Notes: generated by a model not told the origin, from the letters alone. Counted from the stretch's first letter, positions 26,882-39,940 are shown. The stretch is 64,000 nt of DNA from Adineta ricciae (GCA_905250025.1 CAJNOJ010000003.1:909032-973031); one strand, 5' to 3'. Translations and numbers: made by a program.

Positions 26882-28200
26882 TGTTTCGTTTCCAAAGGAG
26901 AAAATTCGATCTGAGATGTGAAATAAATTCTGATTAATATAGAAGATTGAGAACCAATAAGAGTATAACAATGATCGTTTGCATATCCTACTGAGTAAAA
27001 CGCAGTAAGAGAGAGAAAGAGAGAGAGATATCTCATTATTTTCTTGAGAATTATCATTGGATGAAAAGTTAGCGAGAAAGAGAGAGATATTATTTTTCTA
27101 ACGTATGCGCGTGCTTGAGTATAAACATCAACCAGTAGTATATCATTGATTGTTATCATTGAATACATCTAATGAGAGATTAAGATAATACCTGGTTCGA
27201 TCTGATGAGATGACAGTTCTTTTATTTAAAGGTTACCTAAATACCAACAACTTCGAAATTGTTCTTTTTTCTCGAACTGTCTGAGCGAGAGACGACATAC
27301 AGAGATAAGAGAGTGTAATTGCATGGCTGAATATCATCTCTTGATAGCAACCATATTGTATAAGACAGAGTTTATCTCCAGGTCTTCAAGACCTATTCTC
27401 GTTCAAGCAACTTTGGTTCGAAAGCAATGGAACAAAAAAAATCTAACTTTTTTCATCCATCTAGAAATGCTAATCAGCTATCATCATTAACAATATGCAA
27501 GTGATTATAAAAACTCGAAGTATGAGATTCAATGTTATTGTTTGATTATGATCCAATCGTCAATATTTTTCTTAGCGAGGCATCATACGTCACCTTCGAC
27601 AATCTATTATCATTCATCGATTCTATCTCAGCTTGCTGTGTGATTTGATTATTTTTCTGATTATGTTGTCTGTTCTTTTTCTAATATCATCCAATAGTAA
27701 TCAGAGCGACAGTGATAACATTGGACTTCTTTTTCTATCCAATAAAAATGGCAAGAATCTCGTCAAGAAGAATTAATTGAGAGAAGCGAAGAGAATGATA
27801 TGCTTTCCTTTCGCTTCTCCCAACGAAATAGACAGCTGTCCAGTGTTGTACAATTAATGAGCGGAAGTGGCTGCTGGTCACAAAAGAATTAATTGGAGGC
27901 GGACCACCGCGGTAGTAAAAACATGAACAAGAAATCACTAGGGACTCTTTTTCACTTAATTTCTTTCGTTCACTGATCAAGATGGTTATTGATATGTGAA
28001 TCTAAATTGTAAATAAACATTGGACAAGTCAAATATGAAAAAAGGTTTCAGAGGAAAAATTGACGTTAGACTTGATCAATCGAAACATGTTTTATTTGAT
28101 CATATATAAAACGAAGAACAATAGAAAAGCAAAGGTAATCAAAGTTTCTTTTTTTATACCAAGTTTGCTTTTCATCGCAGACAAGAAGAACACCATAACG
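26882..28200. other. Divergent gap between BARX and the unknown ORF
   Basis: 1.3 kb between two divergently read genes. It has GA repeats near 27010-27090 and no coding signal, and probably contains promoter and 5' UTR sequence. A T-rich tract with TTCATCGCAG ends at 28180 as a likely splice acceptor before the start at 28201. Confidence 0.45.
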
Positions 28201-28468
28201 ATGAAAAAGGAGGTCGCTCGCACTCGCCCCATACATCGAGTTAATTTAACATTGCCAGTCATTCGAACACAGTCTTATGAAATCTATTGTACAGCACCAG
28301 CGTCGCCGCCACCACCACCGCCAGTTTCATGTCATCAACCTCTTGATAATAATTACCATAAGTCTTCTACTATCCAAAAGCCAAGGATTCGATCCCCCGG
28401 CCATCTTCGCCACCTTACTGGTCCATTAATGGCTAACTTATATATCGATACACCTTTTGTACCAATAC

Positions 28469-28499
<31 letters not shown>

Positions 28500-29013
28500 G
28501 TCTTCTATCCTAGGCGATACGATATCGAATGTATTGATTAACTCGGGTTATTCTGAACAAGCTCTACGAGATGTGTCAACAATGCTTAAACGAACTAAAG
28601 TTCGGCAGAAGAAAGATACTGTCAAACAATCTCAAATGTCAACTGAATCATTGGATAACTCTTCTGCCACGAAACACAACGTGCGTCAGACGATTCATTT
28701 ACCGCAACTAACCAAAGTTAAGATTTTGCATCAAAGGAAAACGCTTATGAACAGCTTTAATCTGAGTGATGTTTATCTACGCGTGCCCAATACTTCATCT
28801 CTAGGAAATCTTGCAGAAGAAGACACGATTTCATCCGTTGACCGTGTCCAAGATCGAATTGAAAAATTAACGAAAGCACATTTTCCAACAATTCAACAGC
28901 TACGTCATGAGTATCGATGCCCGGAATTAGTTAGTAATCGGATGCGTTTACATCGCGAAGGAAAAATAGATTCTGTTCTGGGAACTACTCACACTCATCT
29001 TATTTCAAAATGA
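28201..29013 (+). CDS. Uncharacterised basic protein
   Basis: An uninterrupted frame of 270 aa from the ATG at 28201. I do not recognise a family. It is basic, with a proline run (about residues 39-44), a Ser run of 12 (about 91-102) and a helical stretch near the C-terminus (RVQDRIEKLTKAHFPTIQQLRHEYRCPEL). No membrane segment or signal peptide. The frame is open further upstream to 28060 without a better start. The ATG chosen follows an acceptor-like site at 28180 by 20 nt. AATAAA at 29049 follows the stop by 36 nt, which supports a real transcript end. Lack of introns is unusual beside its neighbours, but two other genes here also lack them. Confidence 0.65.
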
Positions 29014-29048
29014 TTGTTTGGTATGTTTTTTTTCTGAAGTTTTCCATT

Positions 29049-29054
29049 AAATAA
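29049..29054 (+). terminator. Probable polyadenylation signal, uncharacterised ORF
   Basis: AATAAA 36 nt after the stop at 29013. Confidence 0.5.
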
Positions 29055-29233
29055 AGGTATAACAGTACGAGATTATTACTTTCAACTACGGTATAAAAAA
29101 ATGCACACAAAACATTGAATTGGTATATATACATATATAAACGAAACGATTTCATCCTTTGTAAAATACAATGAGTAAATAAACAGATGAAAGACGAAAG
29201 TTCGCTGCAGGTAAAAGTATCATTGTGAATGCA

Positions 29234-32200
29234 TCACTCTTTTGAGACTAAAAACGGATGGTTTAAGAGATCTGTAGCCGTTGGCCGTTGGGCTGGATCA
29301 CGCGTTAAACATAAACGGAAGAAATTTTGAGCTGATTCAGGACAACTGTCGGGCAAGTCTGCTGGTGGTTTCGTACCATTGACTAAAAAAAACGTTCATT
29401 AGGTTTCAGAATTCGAACTACAGTCTACATTACCTATCATCAGTAGAACAGCCACATGATTGCGTTCAAATGACCATGGTGGTTTACCGGTAGCCATCTC
29501 ACATAGTGTACAACCTATAGACCAAATATCTGCTTTTTTTCCGTGACCTGTCTCAGCTATGACTTCTGGCGCCATCCAGTTTGCCGTGCCTAAAAATGAG
29601 ACATATGCTAACGAACAAAAGAATACGATTATTTTATCGAACCTTTCATTGATTTAAGAATCTGTCGAAGAGAATGTGTGTTTTGATTCTTTTTCAAACG
29701 TTTCGCACAACCGAAATCAATCAATTTGATGTTGCCTTCCATGTCAAGCATAATGTTCTTGCCTTTTATATCTCTAGATAAACATCGAGTGAAAAAAAAG
29801 TAATAATTTCAGAAGATATGTACCGATGAACAACATTATTCTTATGAAGATAGGCAACACCTTCAACAATTTGTTTCGTGTATTTTTTCAAAACATCGTT
29901 GTGAAATGGACCGAAAGATAAGAGTAAATTCTCGATTGTTCCATTTGGAAGATATTCCTGAACGAAAGAAGAATCATTGGGGTGTGAATTGAAACTTTTG
30001 GCTCTTCTTACCATAAAGATTTTAACTAAATGCGTGTTTTCCAATGAAATACCAAGAAATCTACGGAAAATATGATGAACTCAACATTCTGGTTTTGCTC
30101 GTTTAGTTTCCAATTTATTACTTGACTATACACGAATGATTGAGTGCTCGAAGTATATTGACTTCCTCTCGTACGGATGCGTAGTCATCGCGTACACGTT
30201 CACTATCACCTTCATCAAGTTCAATTTCTTTCACAGCAATAACGCATCCAGTAATGGTTAAATGTGACCAGACAACGCCATATGCCTATTAGAATAAAGT
30301 TTATCTCTTCAGCGATTCTGCCAAGGGGGAAACAGCAGACTCCAGGCATGTTGGAGTCCCATGGAGTCCTGTGGAGTCCCCGGAGTCCCTCTTGGAGTCC
30401 CTTTCGGACTCCATGTTGGAGTCCCTTGGAATCCCTTGGAGTCCCTTGGAATTCCTTGGAGTCCCTTGGAGTCTCTTGGAGTCCAGTGGAGTCCTGTGAA
30501 ATCCTGTTGGAGTCCCTTCCGGAGTCCCTTTTGGAGTCCAATGGAGTCCAATGGAGTCCACGGAGTCCCGGAATCCTGGAGTCTGCTGTTTCCCCCTTGG
30601 ATTCTGCGTCAAGTAACTTACGCCTTTTCCAACTTGTTTTCCTTTTCGAGCGGTGCGATAAATTTCATCACAATCATTTTCTGTACATAATGGTGTCGAA
30701 CTGTAATCTTCATGACTCCCAGTGGAATCAATAGTTTCACTACCTCGACTATTTAAACTATCTTCGACAACACGTAAGGCTGGCCGAATGGAGAGATTTG
30801 TTTCTGTACTATTGTACGTGTGTGCAGCACTGATTGTCGCTGCCATTGTTAAGGTTTTATCGTGAGATGATGAGCTCATTGTTGAATGTGGTAATGTTGG
30901 ATTGCTTGTTGTAGCTTCTTGTTCAACTGATTGCGTCGGTATCGAGCGGATAGATTGATCTTTTCGCATAGAATCTTGCACGATTCCATAGAGAGCACGA
31001 ATATCAGCGTTGGGTAACAAAGATTCAATGAGTTTAGACGGCGGTTGTAAAATAGGTTCAATGGACGGCTCAATGTTTGCTATCGGAACGGGATCGATCT
31101 GAAGCGCTTGAACGGATTCAACGCTGTTTCGTCTCTGTTAAATATAGAAGAAAATGATATTCTCTGTGTTTTTAACGACAAGGAAAATAGTATATGATAC
31201 GTACGGGAATATCGCCGAGGCTGGTCAAGAGTGTTGTTTGTGATATCGTTAGTTGATCAGTAGGAGAAAAACACGATGGAATATCTTCATCATCAACAGT
31301 TGGTACGTCAAATAAATGCGATAACGGCACTTCATCAATTTCTGTCACTTGTGAGTGCTCGTCTATAGTTGAATTTACGTTCTCCACAGCAAGCACACTT
31401 GCACCTGTGTTGGTACTTTGACATTTCTTTTCAATTTTATTAGCAGCTTTTGTTGCTGTTTTCGGTTTGTTTATCACAATTGGTTTCTTTGATTTTGCAC
31501 TTTTTATCGAGTTTGGCCGTACTCTCTTAAATTTGCCGGTTGATGGATTTGTTGATGGTGTCGGTTCTGACTTAATGCAAGGTTTTTGTATGTACACATT
31601 GGTCTCCTCGAATAACGGAGTGATGACTGCATGAGGCTTTATGCTGATGCTTCCGCGCCGTTCACAGCTGAGTTTTGCATAAGCAACCGGCTGTAAATTT
31701 GTTTGAGGATAGTCACATTCCACTGTTTTCTCTCCTTGTAGAGTCAGCGGTTTTGGTACAGGATATGAATGTCGATTTGCACTACTACAGCTGGATGACG
31801 TATGGCGTGTATGTCGTGGCACCACAGATGGACTAGGCTGTTTTGCTTGTGAGGGTGCAGCTTCAGTGTTAATCTTGGCAGAAGGCTCGGTTTCTATTGT
31901 GATAATATTTGGCACTTGAAATGTTTCGTTGGATACAGTAAGCAAAACAGATGGTGAAGATGACGAAAGAGAAGGAATGACGTTACTGATAGAGAAAGAA
32001 AATAGAATTGCGAAACAAAAATGAAATGATTTACTTCGTAGTTTGTACGGTTTCTTGATTTGAAACTGTTGGTGTAACTTTCGCTTTTGGTGTATGATTT
32101 TTTGCTGAAATCTTTATTCTATTATTAGTCATTGGTGCTTTTTTATTTGTCGTTACTGAAACTGCTTTGTTCGATTTCGATTGTGGTTGAAAAAGTTCTT

Positions 32201-33628
32201 GAGAGAATTGACCAACTCGTGGAACATTTGTGTTCGTCGCAGTTGTAGTCGCCGTTATGGAAACTTTCGTTTTCATCGGTGCAGCAGGAACTGATCGTTC
32301 AGCATTATTCACTCGACGATTTTCCACATTCGATTTTTGTAATCTTGGTGAAATATCATATTTAACTACCGTTGGTTTACTTGTCGTAGAAGATGTGTCC
32401 GTCGTTTTTTCTGCCAATGACATTGGGTGTTGATTATAAGGAGTTTTGGGAAGTAGACGTTGTTTGTATTCCTCGATTTTATCCTGAATGTCTGCAGTAT
32501 TTATCAGTGGTGGCGAAATACTTTGTTGAACATCCGTCTGAGAAACAAGTAAAGATTTTGATGTGCTTGTTAACGAATCGCTTTGTATCGGTGGTAACGG
32601 TGTATATGATGAACGAATGTTGGCATGAATACTTTCGCGAATAATATCAAAAGTATCTTCTCGACAAAGTTGACTGGAATCAACTGGAAGAGTCGTATGC
32701 TGAGGAAAAAAAATTGACGACCGACGACTACAAGCGCTGCTTAAAGACCGACGACAGTAACGAGACGACTAAATAACAAGAAAGAAAGTGAAAAAAAAAA
32801 GAATGAAAAAAGAAAGCTCAGAACGCTTTTAATATTTGTGTAAGAAAAGAAAGAGGTAAAATAGAAACGGAAAGAACAATGTGATATTCATTTTTCTTTA
32901 AAACAAAAGTTTCAAATGTATACATACTGGCGTTCGATCACTGAGTGGTGCTGGAAAAGTATCGATGATTGCATTCTGGTCGTTGCATGAACTCAAAAGA
33001 GTATCTGAATTGATAGAGACGAAATAGGAAAAGAGTTTTTGCTGTTAATTAAATCTTTACCGACTATAGAATCTGCTTTTTTTCCATGATTCAATGCATT
33101 CTGGCAACTAAAAAATAGCAAAATATTGAATAGAGAAAGCAAGCCCTCAATTCATTCTACGAACGCGGAATTCAAATATCTTGAAACTGTATAATCTAGA
33201 AGTACAACGAATGTTCAACATGAGATATTCGCACATATTGATATTTACCTCTTGATGGATAGGTGTTAAGAAACAGATCTATTTCTTCTCCTGATCTATG
33301 CAAAAATAACAAAGCAATAAAAGAAAACGCTTCGTGTTCAAATATACTTTTGATATCTGATCCGTGGAGTGTCGCGATCGTCTAGAACAATCAAAGGATG
33401 AATCATCTGACTTCAATTCGAATTTAACACACCATCAGCACTAGTAATCGTCTGATCATCATCTTGCAGTTCGTCAGGCAGTGCATCTGAATGTTTCAAT
33501 ATAGATTTCGGAAGTAAATCTTTGTTTGCTATTGATGTTAGATTCGAAGTGAGCGCAATGGGTGGCAGACGTTTTCCATTGAATGTTGCTGTGAATGATT
33601 TCGATAGATTTTTCGCTGTTGTCGACAT
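29234..33628 (-). CDS. MAP3K19/YSK4-like Ser/Thr protein kinase
   Basis: Fifteen exons in gene order: 33628-33433, 33381-33348, 33295-33249, 33195-33165, 33107-33061, 33004-32928, 32768-32035, 31985-31205, 31134-30622, 30285-30122, 30060-30012, 29957-29824, 29773-29643, 29589-29434 and 29382-29234. They sum to 1080 aa. The kinase domain is C-terminal (about 810-1080): loop GKGAYGVV (818-825), Lys839 in [21 protein letters not shown] (935-937) in HRDIKGKN, DFG (955-957) in [19 protein letters not shown], and [19 protein letters not shown]. The DFGCA-RRL/KRL text and the helix before HRD match YSK4/MAP3K19 best among MAP3Ks. MAP3Ks phosphorylate MAP2Ks in stress-kinase cascades. All catalytic residues are intact. 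The first 800 residues are Ser/Thr/Lys-rich and probably disordered. The exon junction inside the glycine loop (Gly820/Ala821) borders the intron that carries the TIR element. Small exon 33195-33165 uses the donor GTTCGT and is the least certain. Confidence 0.88.
30315..30606. mobile_element. 280-bp inverted-repeat element with GGAGTCC array and 6-bp target duplication
   Basis: The element spans 30321-30600. Its ends are perfect 26-bp inverted repeats (30321-30346 and 30575-30600; outer bases CCAAGGGGGA). It is flanked by ATTCTG on both sides (30315-30320 and 30601-30606), a likely target-site duplication. The interior is a degenerate tandem array of 10-11-bp units around TTGGAGTCCC, with about 16 exact GGAGTCC copies and one unit inverted. 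It lies inside the kinase intron 30286-30621. Removing the element and one duplication leaves 50 nt, the usual intron size here, so insertion into a normal intron is the simplest reading. It encodes no transposase, so it would be a non-autonomous element. The family is unknown to me. Confidence 0.85.
30347..30574. repeat. GGAGTCC tandem array inside the TIR element
   Basis: A GC-rich minisatellite-like core with units of 10-11 bp and substitutions at the edges of each unit. It is open in several frames on both strands only because of its repeat structure; those frames are not genes. Confidence 0.9.
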
Positions 33629-35053
33629 CGCATCGAAATTTTATCTTGTGAGTCAATAATCGGCAGTAAAATTCGTTACATCGATGCCGAAGTGCACCTG
33701 ATACAAATGCAAACAAAACAAAGCAAACGCACAATAGAATAAAAATATAAATGGAGTTGTCGTGTATATGTTTGTATGCAAGAACATAATTTCAAATCTC
33801 TCTCTTTCCACTTTATTCTTTTCTTATTTACTTTTTTCTTACATTTTATTTTTCAGTCTTGAGGACTGCGCAAGAAGAAAAGCAATCCGATTTTTTGAAT
33901 CGATCGAGCAGAAACTCTTCTGGTTAGAGTTCACTTTATTCTTTATTTGAAATTTTCAAATACGCCTGTTTTTGTAGATTTCTATCGATGGCTGATTGGA
34001 AATCAAGGTATTGATCATCACGCAAGCGTTCTATCTCGTGACGATTTCAAACTCTATGAAAGAATTTTCCATGAAATCGAGGGCAATCGCTCAGAGTTAT
34101 TTGTATGAGACAGAAAATACGCCTTGATCAAAACTATCCGTCTGTTTCATACAGTCGCCATTCTTACCTTATGACAATTAGTCATACTTTGTGTCATTAT
34201 TGCACAGTAGCTAAAATACATGAATGTACTACAACGGAATTGTTTGAGAACGATGGAGAACAAGTATAGTCGGACATCGTCATCATCTGGCATGTGACTA
34301 TAGAATGTTCTAATAGCTAAACAGAAGACGATTACGAAACATGCAATGCATCACTGTATAAAAACATTGTTATTTTTCCATATTAATATTATACTATTTC
34401 GAAACTGTTTTTTGTTTTATTTGAAGAACATCTATTTGTCTTTCTTTCTCGCAGTCAAGATCAAAGGTTATGAAGGGACGTAGTCGAATTTATTCTAGAA
34501 GACTCCTCGACTCGATTTTATCACCGTTAAATGGATGCATATCGATGATTTTCGTTCAGAGTGTAGAGCGTCAACTCATCACGTACTGTCACATCTAACG
34601 GATGGATATGGAATCGACAAATAAATGTTGTCTGTGTCAATTAAGTATCAATGAGTCAGGTTACAAGTGAAGGTTTATTGTCATAACCGTGCATGACAAG
34701 TCTTGCCTTTTGTCGAAAGAACATTTTTTTTCAGTGATTTTTAACAATAATTTAACACGACTTGAATGAAATCATCTGTATGAGAAGACAAATGTGTATT
34801 TATGATTTTTTGTAAAGAAAAAAATTTCATTTATATATATATATACATACAATAAGCACTCATTTAAGCCGAAGTAATAAATAAATATAAATATTTTTCC
34901 TTTAAAAAAAGAAGATATATATGGTTGCAGTAAAAAAAAGAAAAGCTAACGCGAAAGAGAAAGGATGAAGCATTGAAAGTTGTGTTTTCTAATAACAAAT
35001 GTATATTGAAAGAAATCCACGAATGCTTGTTGTGCTTTTATTTTGAATCTATA
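33629..35053. other. Intergenic, kinase to TNFAIP8-like gene
   Basis: 1.4 kb with the kinase promoter side and the TNFAIP8 3' UTR side. Short low-complexity open frames only. Confidence 0.45.
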
Positions 35054-36873
35054 TCAAAGTAATCCTGCATCCATCAATGTATGCATGTCTCCAACAATAT
35101 CTTTAATAATTGCACGATTGGTGGTTGAATTTGGGTTGAAAACATAATCAATGAATTGTAAATTCGAGACGTAATTATAAATGAAATCGATGCGCGTATG
35201 AGATTTTTGTGTTAGGTGTGTTGAAACGATCTTATGCGTTAATTCTTGGCATTCTTTACATATGCGTGTGAGGAAAAGACGATCGAATGTGTAATCGACT
35301 TCATAAAAGGTAACGATCACTTTCGACAATGCATGAAATCGATTCCGAAAATCTTCGATCAGTTGATTTTCAAAGCCATTGAAGAGATTGTTTTTGTATA
35401 AAATACCCAATTTGATGATAGTTTTAATGATTGATTTCAATAGCTTGTCCGCTTCTTTCTTGTTACCGGAATATCCACGTATTAATTTATGTAAATTGTC
35501 CAATACACGACCGCTTGTTTCATCGATGAATACTTTCGCCACTGATTTCGATGAAAATTTGCTGCAATAAACAAGAATTTTCCTCTATCGGAATATCAGA
35601 TTAATCGGATGTTTATTACCCGAGAAGTTTTTTTTGAGCACGTACACCGAGACTTTGAGCCGTAGGAGCTGACGACGAATCATCTTCATCAGCTAGAAAA
35701 GATCAAAAAATCAGTAAAACAAAAAATTGTAACCTAATTCTTTCTATTGTCTTCCATCGGGTAGCATTTGGTAGAAAATATTGAAAATAGATCTTGTTGT
35801 TCTATATATACAGATGCTTACTCACACTCAATAGCTCCTTCTAATTGTCTGACAAGTTGCTGTGAAATAGAGACGATCGTTGATGAGTCTTCTGCTGCTG
35901 TTGTTGTCGTTGTTACTGACTTAAGATTCCGTTTAGAGGTCATGATAGATTGAAGTAAAGCGTGTCTCATGTGGGTATGTAGGGTGTTCAATTGAGCTGA
36001 TGTTACGCTTGCTTTCCAGTTTTACACCGATACTGTTGCTCTTCTTCTCGGCCGGCTCGTTAAGGTGAAAAAGACAGATAAAAGAGAATGTAGGAAGAAG
36101 AAAAAGAAAAAAAGAGGAAACAATCAAGACTCTAATGTTTCAAAGGAAAAAATGTCTGATTTTCAAGTACTAGACAGACAGTTGATGCTTTCTTTTCGTT
36201 CGTTATTTTCAATCGAATCCGTCGACGAAGCATTCACACGAAAAAAATTAATCCGTAGAAGTCATATCGACGTACGTTCTGCTTTCATTCTCAAAGTCAG
36301 AGACCCAAAACTTGTAATATAGCACGAGAATATGAGCATGTGTCAAATGATATCATAAGCGTTGATGATGACAGCAGAAAAAGCAAGATAGTATACGCAA
36401 TACTGGTTAGAATGTCGAAAAGAAAAGAAAAGAAAAAGAGATGCTGTCTTCGATTTAAACTTAGAATTGAACGGTTTTTTTTTCTTGCCTAATTATTGGT
36501 ATTCATGCTTCATTAACACGTCTTATGATAGATAATGACGGAAAATAGAAAGCATCCATGTGTTCATGACAGAAGATACGTAATAGAATTATCCATGTAA
36601 GAAAAAAGAAACAAGTTAATCAGAATAACAGTCATTATGAAAAGCACTTTGCTACGCTTTTGACGTCAGAATCGTTTTTCACATGGGAATCCAACCAGGA
36701 TTTTCCCTTCCATCTGATTACATAAAAAAATACTTTCCTTTTCTAATTTTTAGATAAAAATAACTAAAATTCTTGTTATACATACCGCTGTCTTCTTCGT
36801 CGTCAACTTCTTTAAGATATTTTTCCACTAGTTTTGTGCTTCCTTCAGCTGTTGAATCCTTTTTATCTGTCAT
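35054..36873 (-). CDS. TNFAIP8 (TIPE) family protein, two alternative first exons
   Basis: The shared body is exons 35692-35620 and 35561-35054. Two different first exons end in the same phase and fit the same acceptor: distal 36873-36786 (MTDKKDSTAEG start, total 222 aa) and proximal 35943-35826 (MTSKRNLKSVT start, total 232 aa). The TIPE fold is a helical cylinder with a lipid-binding cavity. Family members carry phosphoinositides and affect cell survival and immune tone. Visible family text: VAKVFIDETSGRVLDNLHKL, NKKEADKLLKSIIKTIIKLGILYKNN, FYEVDYTFDR, and the C-terminal HTLMDAGLL. The body is full length and intact. The proximal exon must use the donor at 35825 (GTGAGT) for the phase to work; a nearby GTAAGC would not. 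The distal exon has an acceptor-like TTGCTTTTAG (ending at 36883) 10 nt before its ATG. Confidence 0.9.
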
Positions 36874-39285
36874 AGTTCAATTCTAAAAGCAAATTCATGG
36901 ATGAAAGGTTGTGTTTATAGGATCATTATTCATCGTTACTGAAAATAACAACAGTAGACTATTTTAGACAAAGTTATTGCGCTGTTATGACAAATGAAAA
37001 GAGGATGGGACAACTTATTCAGAAATCAACATTTCGAAAGAACCTCATGTGTGATTAAACATCAATATCATCGTCTTAATGTTCGAAAAGAAAGTGTTGA
37101 TTGCAAAAGAAAACAGAAAATAACCCAAATGATTCTCTCTACAAACTATCGAACATTCTTTTCTTGACTATATCTTCATATAAGTACAATACCCCTACGC
37201 TTTTTTCGAATAGATTACGTTGACAAGGTTCTATTTAGCTGTAGGTTTTATTTTATTTTTAAAATCTCATATAGAAAATGATATCTTGCTCAACGTGTTG
37301 ATTTAACTACGTCATCGTTTGCTGACGTTGAAAAACTTACTCCGAGCTTGTTGGTTTGTATTTGTTGTACTGGAAAATAAGCAGCAATAATCTATCGACT
37401 GATTGAGTTTATATCTGAAGGAAAAAGGAAAAATCTCGATTACTGGTTTATCTCAATCTTCACTTTTCCTAATTGTTGTTGATGTGCGCGTAATAGTACG
37501 TTGTGTTAAACGTGTGCTGATCGAATCCTTTGATTCTTTATCTCTCGTCTTCTAACCCGATACGATCTATTCGTTATTGGTTTTATTATATAGCCTAGAA
37601 AAAGAGAAGAAAGGAAAAAGAGCGAAGAGCAGAAGAGGAGTTAGATCATCCAATTTCTATGTCTGATTATGATGTTGTCGTCGAACTGAATAAATCCAAA
37701 CGACAGACATATGTCATAGTTTATCGATTAGTAGTTATTCGCATTCTCTCGTTACATCACATTAAAATAAATATCGGTTCTACTAGTTTGTAAATAAATG
37801 TCAGATGTGTTTTCAACGGAAGATTATTTTACATTTTCGTCTTCCATAGCCAAATCGATTTAGACAGACGATCTAATAGAGTATGATCAACGCCAACGAG
37901 AAAGGGAGTTCAAGTAATGGAATAAAAACAAGTTTCGAAGTCAATCAGTCGCCACTAATGCCTATCAATATTTCGACGGAAATCAAATATGGAAATAAAT
38001 GATACCAACACTTTCTCTTGTTTAGTAATCGAATTGAATATTGGAAAAAGAATCAATAAAATGCATACAGCCGAATAATGGTGTCGAAAAAGAAATGTTG
38101 TTCCATGCATTCTTTCATATCTCATTTCAGAAATACTATCGATCAGCTTATCATTCGTACTTATTCGTTGAGAGATGTAACAATATCTTTATCTTTCAAT
38201 TTGCATAACAGGTCCGTGCAGTTGAATCAAAATATCGACAAATCGTTTTCCTATGGCAGCATTTACAGATTATTTTTGAGATCGAATCAAATAGAGCTAC
38301 TACTGACGAGTGTAATTTCATCTATCAGTGCGATATACGCTACTATTATTATTTCTTTCGTCTAGACTAAATCTATTACAAAGCGAACTTGCGAAGACTG
38401 ATGGTTTTTTCCAAATTATACTGAGTATATTGCATCACGGTGCGTTCTGTTCATATGATATCATCAACAATCACGTGATTAGCCGAAGTGTCCTGAATAT
38501 AACCTCACGAAAATACTCTGTCGGTACAGTTAGAATGCAGTCCTATCGTACTTAGTTTCATGCAAAATAGATCTGATAAAAATCATCGGAAAGAATGCCA
38601 GAGTCGATGAAAGTGCAGAAAAACACACATGATTTCCCCTTCTTCAAAGGGGATAGAATATCTGCACTTTATCACGCGTCTATGGTGTTGATGGATAAAA
38701 ATATTTCTCCGATTTTACCAAATGAACATTATCTCATGCCATCACTCAACCAAACAGTTACATTGAAGAGAACGGCATAGTTCTTCGCAGTCGAATTGTT
38801 CTCGATATATCACTCTCATTGCTTATTGATGTCGACTTTTAATGGATCATTAAATCCGCAGACCGGATGAATTAAATCAAGCATTCAGTTCTTATTGATG
38901 ACTTGTCATTGTTTGCATGGAAATGTGCTGGATTTATGAAAAAAAAGTACTTGGAATTTTTTTTCTACGATTCAAGAATCGCTATTCGTTCTTTTTATTT
39001 CCAGTGTGAGTTTGGGTTTACATGATTTACTACGCACGCGCAGAAAAAAACGAAAAAAAAACAGACAAACAAAGAAAGAAAAAGGAAAACGAAAGAAACA
39101 GATGTGTCCGATTCGATTGTATAAATATCGGTAGTTCATTTCTTTTAACAATCGTTTTTTTTTTAATGTTTGTGTTATAGAAATAATTTTTATGAGAGAA
39201 GACGTGGACTGACGGAAGTAAACTTTATATAAAAAAGGACGTGATTGCTGCTTTTGTATGTTCACTACATCTGAGATTTATATTT

Positions 39286-39303
39286 AGAGAGAGAGAGAGA
39301 GAG
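39286..39303. repeat. AG microsatellite
   Basis: A pure AG run in a non-coding region. Confidence 0.85.
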
Positions 39304-39556
39304 CAAGAAAACAAATAACATTGCAAGAAAGAAAATAGTGATATTGACATTCACACACATATACATATAGATTGATCTAGGTAGCTATATGTATGCATGT
39401 AGAAAGCAGAAGAGATAGATCATGTAGAAATGCTCACACTAAAAATAAATATACACCTGTACAAAGAGGGAAAAGACATGCAGTGCGAGTCATCTGTTTC
39501 ATATATTCTAGAGAAGAAGAAGTTTAATAGACGTATCAGATCAGAATTTAAAGATA

Positions 39557-39607
39557 AACAACAACAACAGCAATAATAATAATAATAATAATAATAACAA
39601 CAACAAC
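39557..39607. repeat. ACA / AAT trinucleotide repeat
   Basis: ACA units pass into a perfect AAT run and back to ACA units, in a non-coding region downstream of MED13. Confidence 0.85.
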
Positions 39608-39940
39608 GCACATCAATGTATTGGATTTCTATGAAAAACTGAGCGCAAGAAAACACGAAGAGAAAACGAAAGATATATGTATATGAGAGAGAGAGAGATT
39701 GATTTGATTCACATCCACGCATTTAGATTTATCTCCGTTGTCTGAATCGACAAATTCGAAGAAATCGACTTACTGTTATATAATAGAAACAAACAAGGAT
39801 CGTGCCGATGCGCCAATATGGCTACAAAAGTGAACGACAAGACAAAAGAAAACCGAGAGAAAAGAGAACTAAACACATGATATAACAACATTGCATCAAA
39901 CAGCAAACGTGCGAGAAATCCAACTCTGTTCGATGTTATA

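Larger units (their letters stand above)
36874..39940. other. Large gap between the TNFAIP8-like gene and MED13
   Basis: Three kilobases without a supportable gene. A cluster of plus-strand open frames at 38078-38780 is denser than usual but lacks any recognisable domain, start context or splice pattern. Microsatellites lie at 39286-39303 (AG) and 39557-39607 (ACA/AAT). Confidence 0.4.

Noticed and set aside
30347..30574. CRISPR-like regular spacing
   Set aside because: Units are 10-11 bp with no unique spacers, and the genome is eukaryotic. It is a minisatellite core.
30221..31020. Minus-strand and plus-strand open frames across the GGAGTCC array (repeating DSKGLQGTPR-like peptides)
   Set aside because: They arise from the tandem array, which is open in several frames on both strands, and they cross the real splice sites of the kinase gene.
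38078..38780. Cluster of plus-strand open frames of 60-95 aa
   Set aside because: I tried to join them as exons or as a decayed gene but found no domain, no phase-consistent introns and no start context. Chance in AT-rich DNA is the simpler reading.
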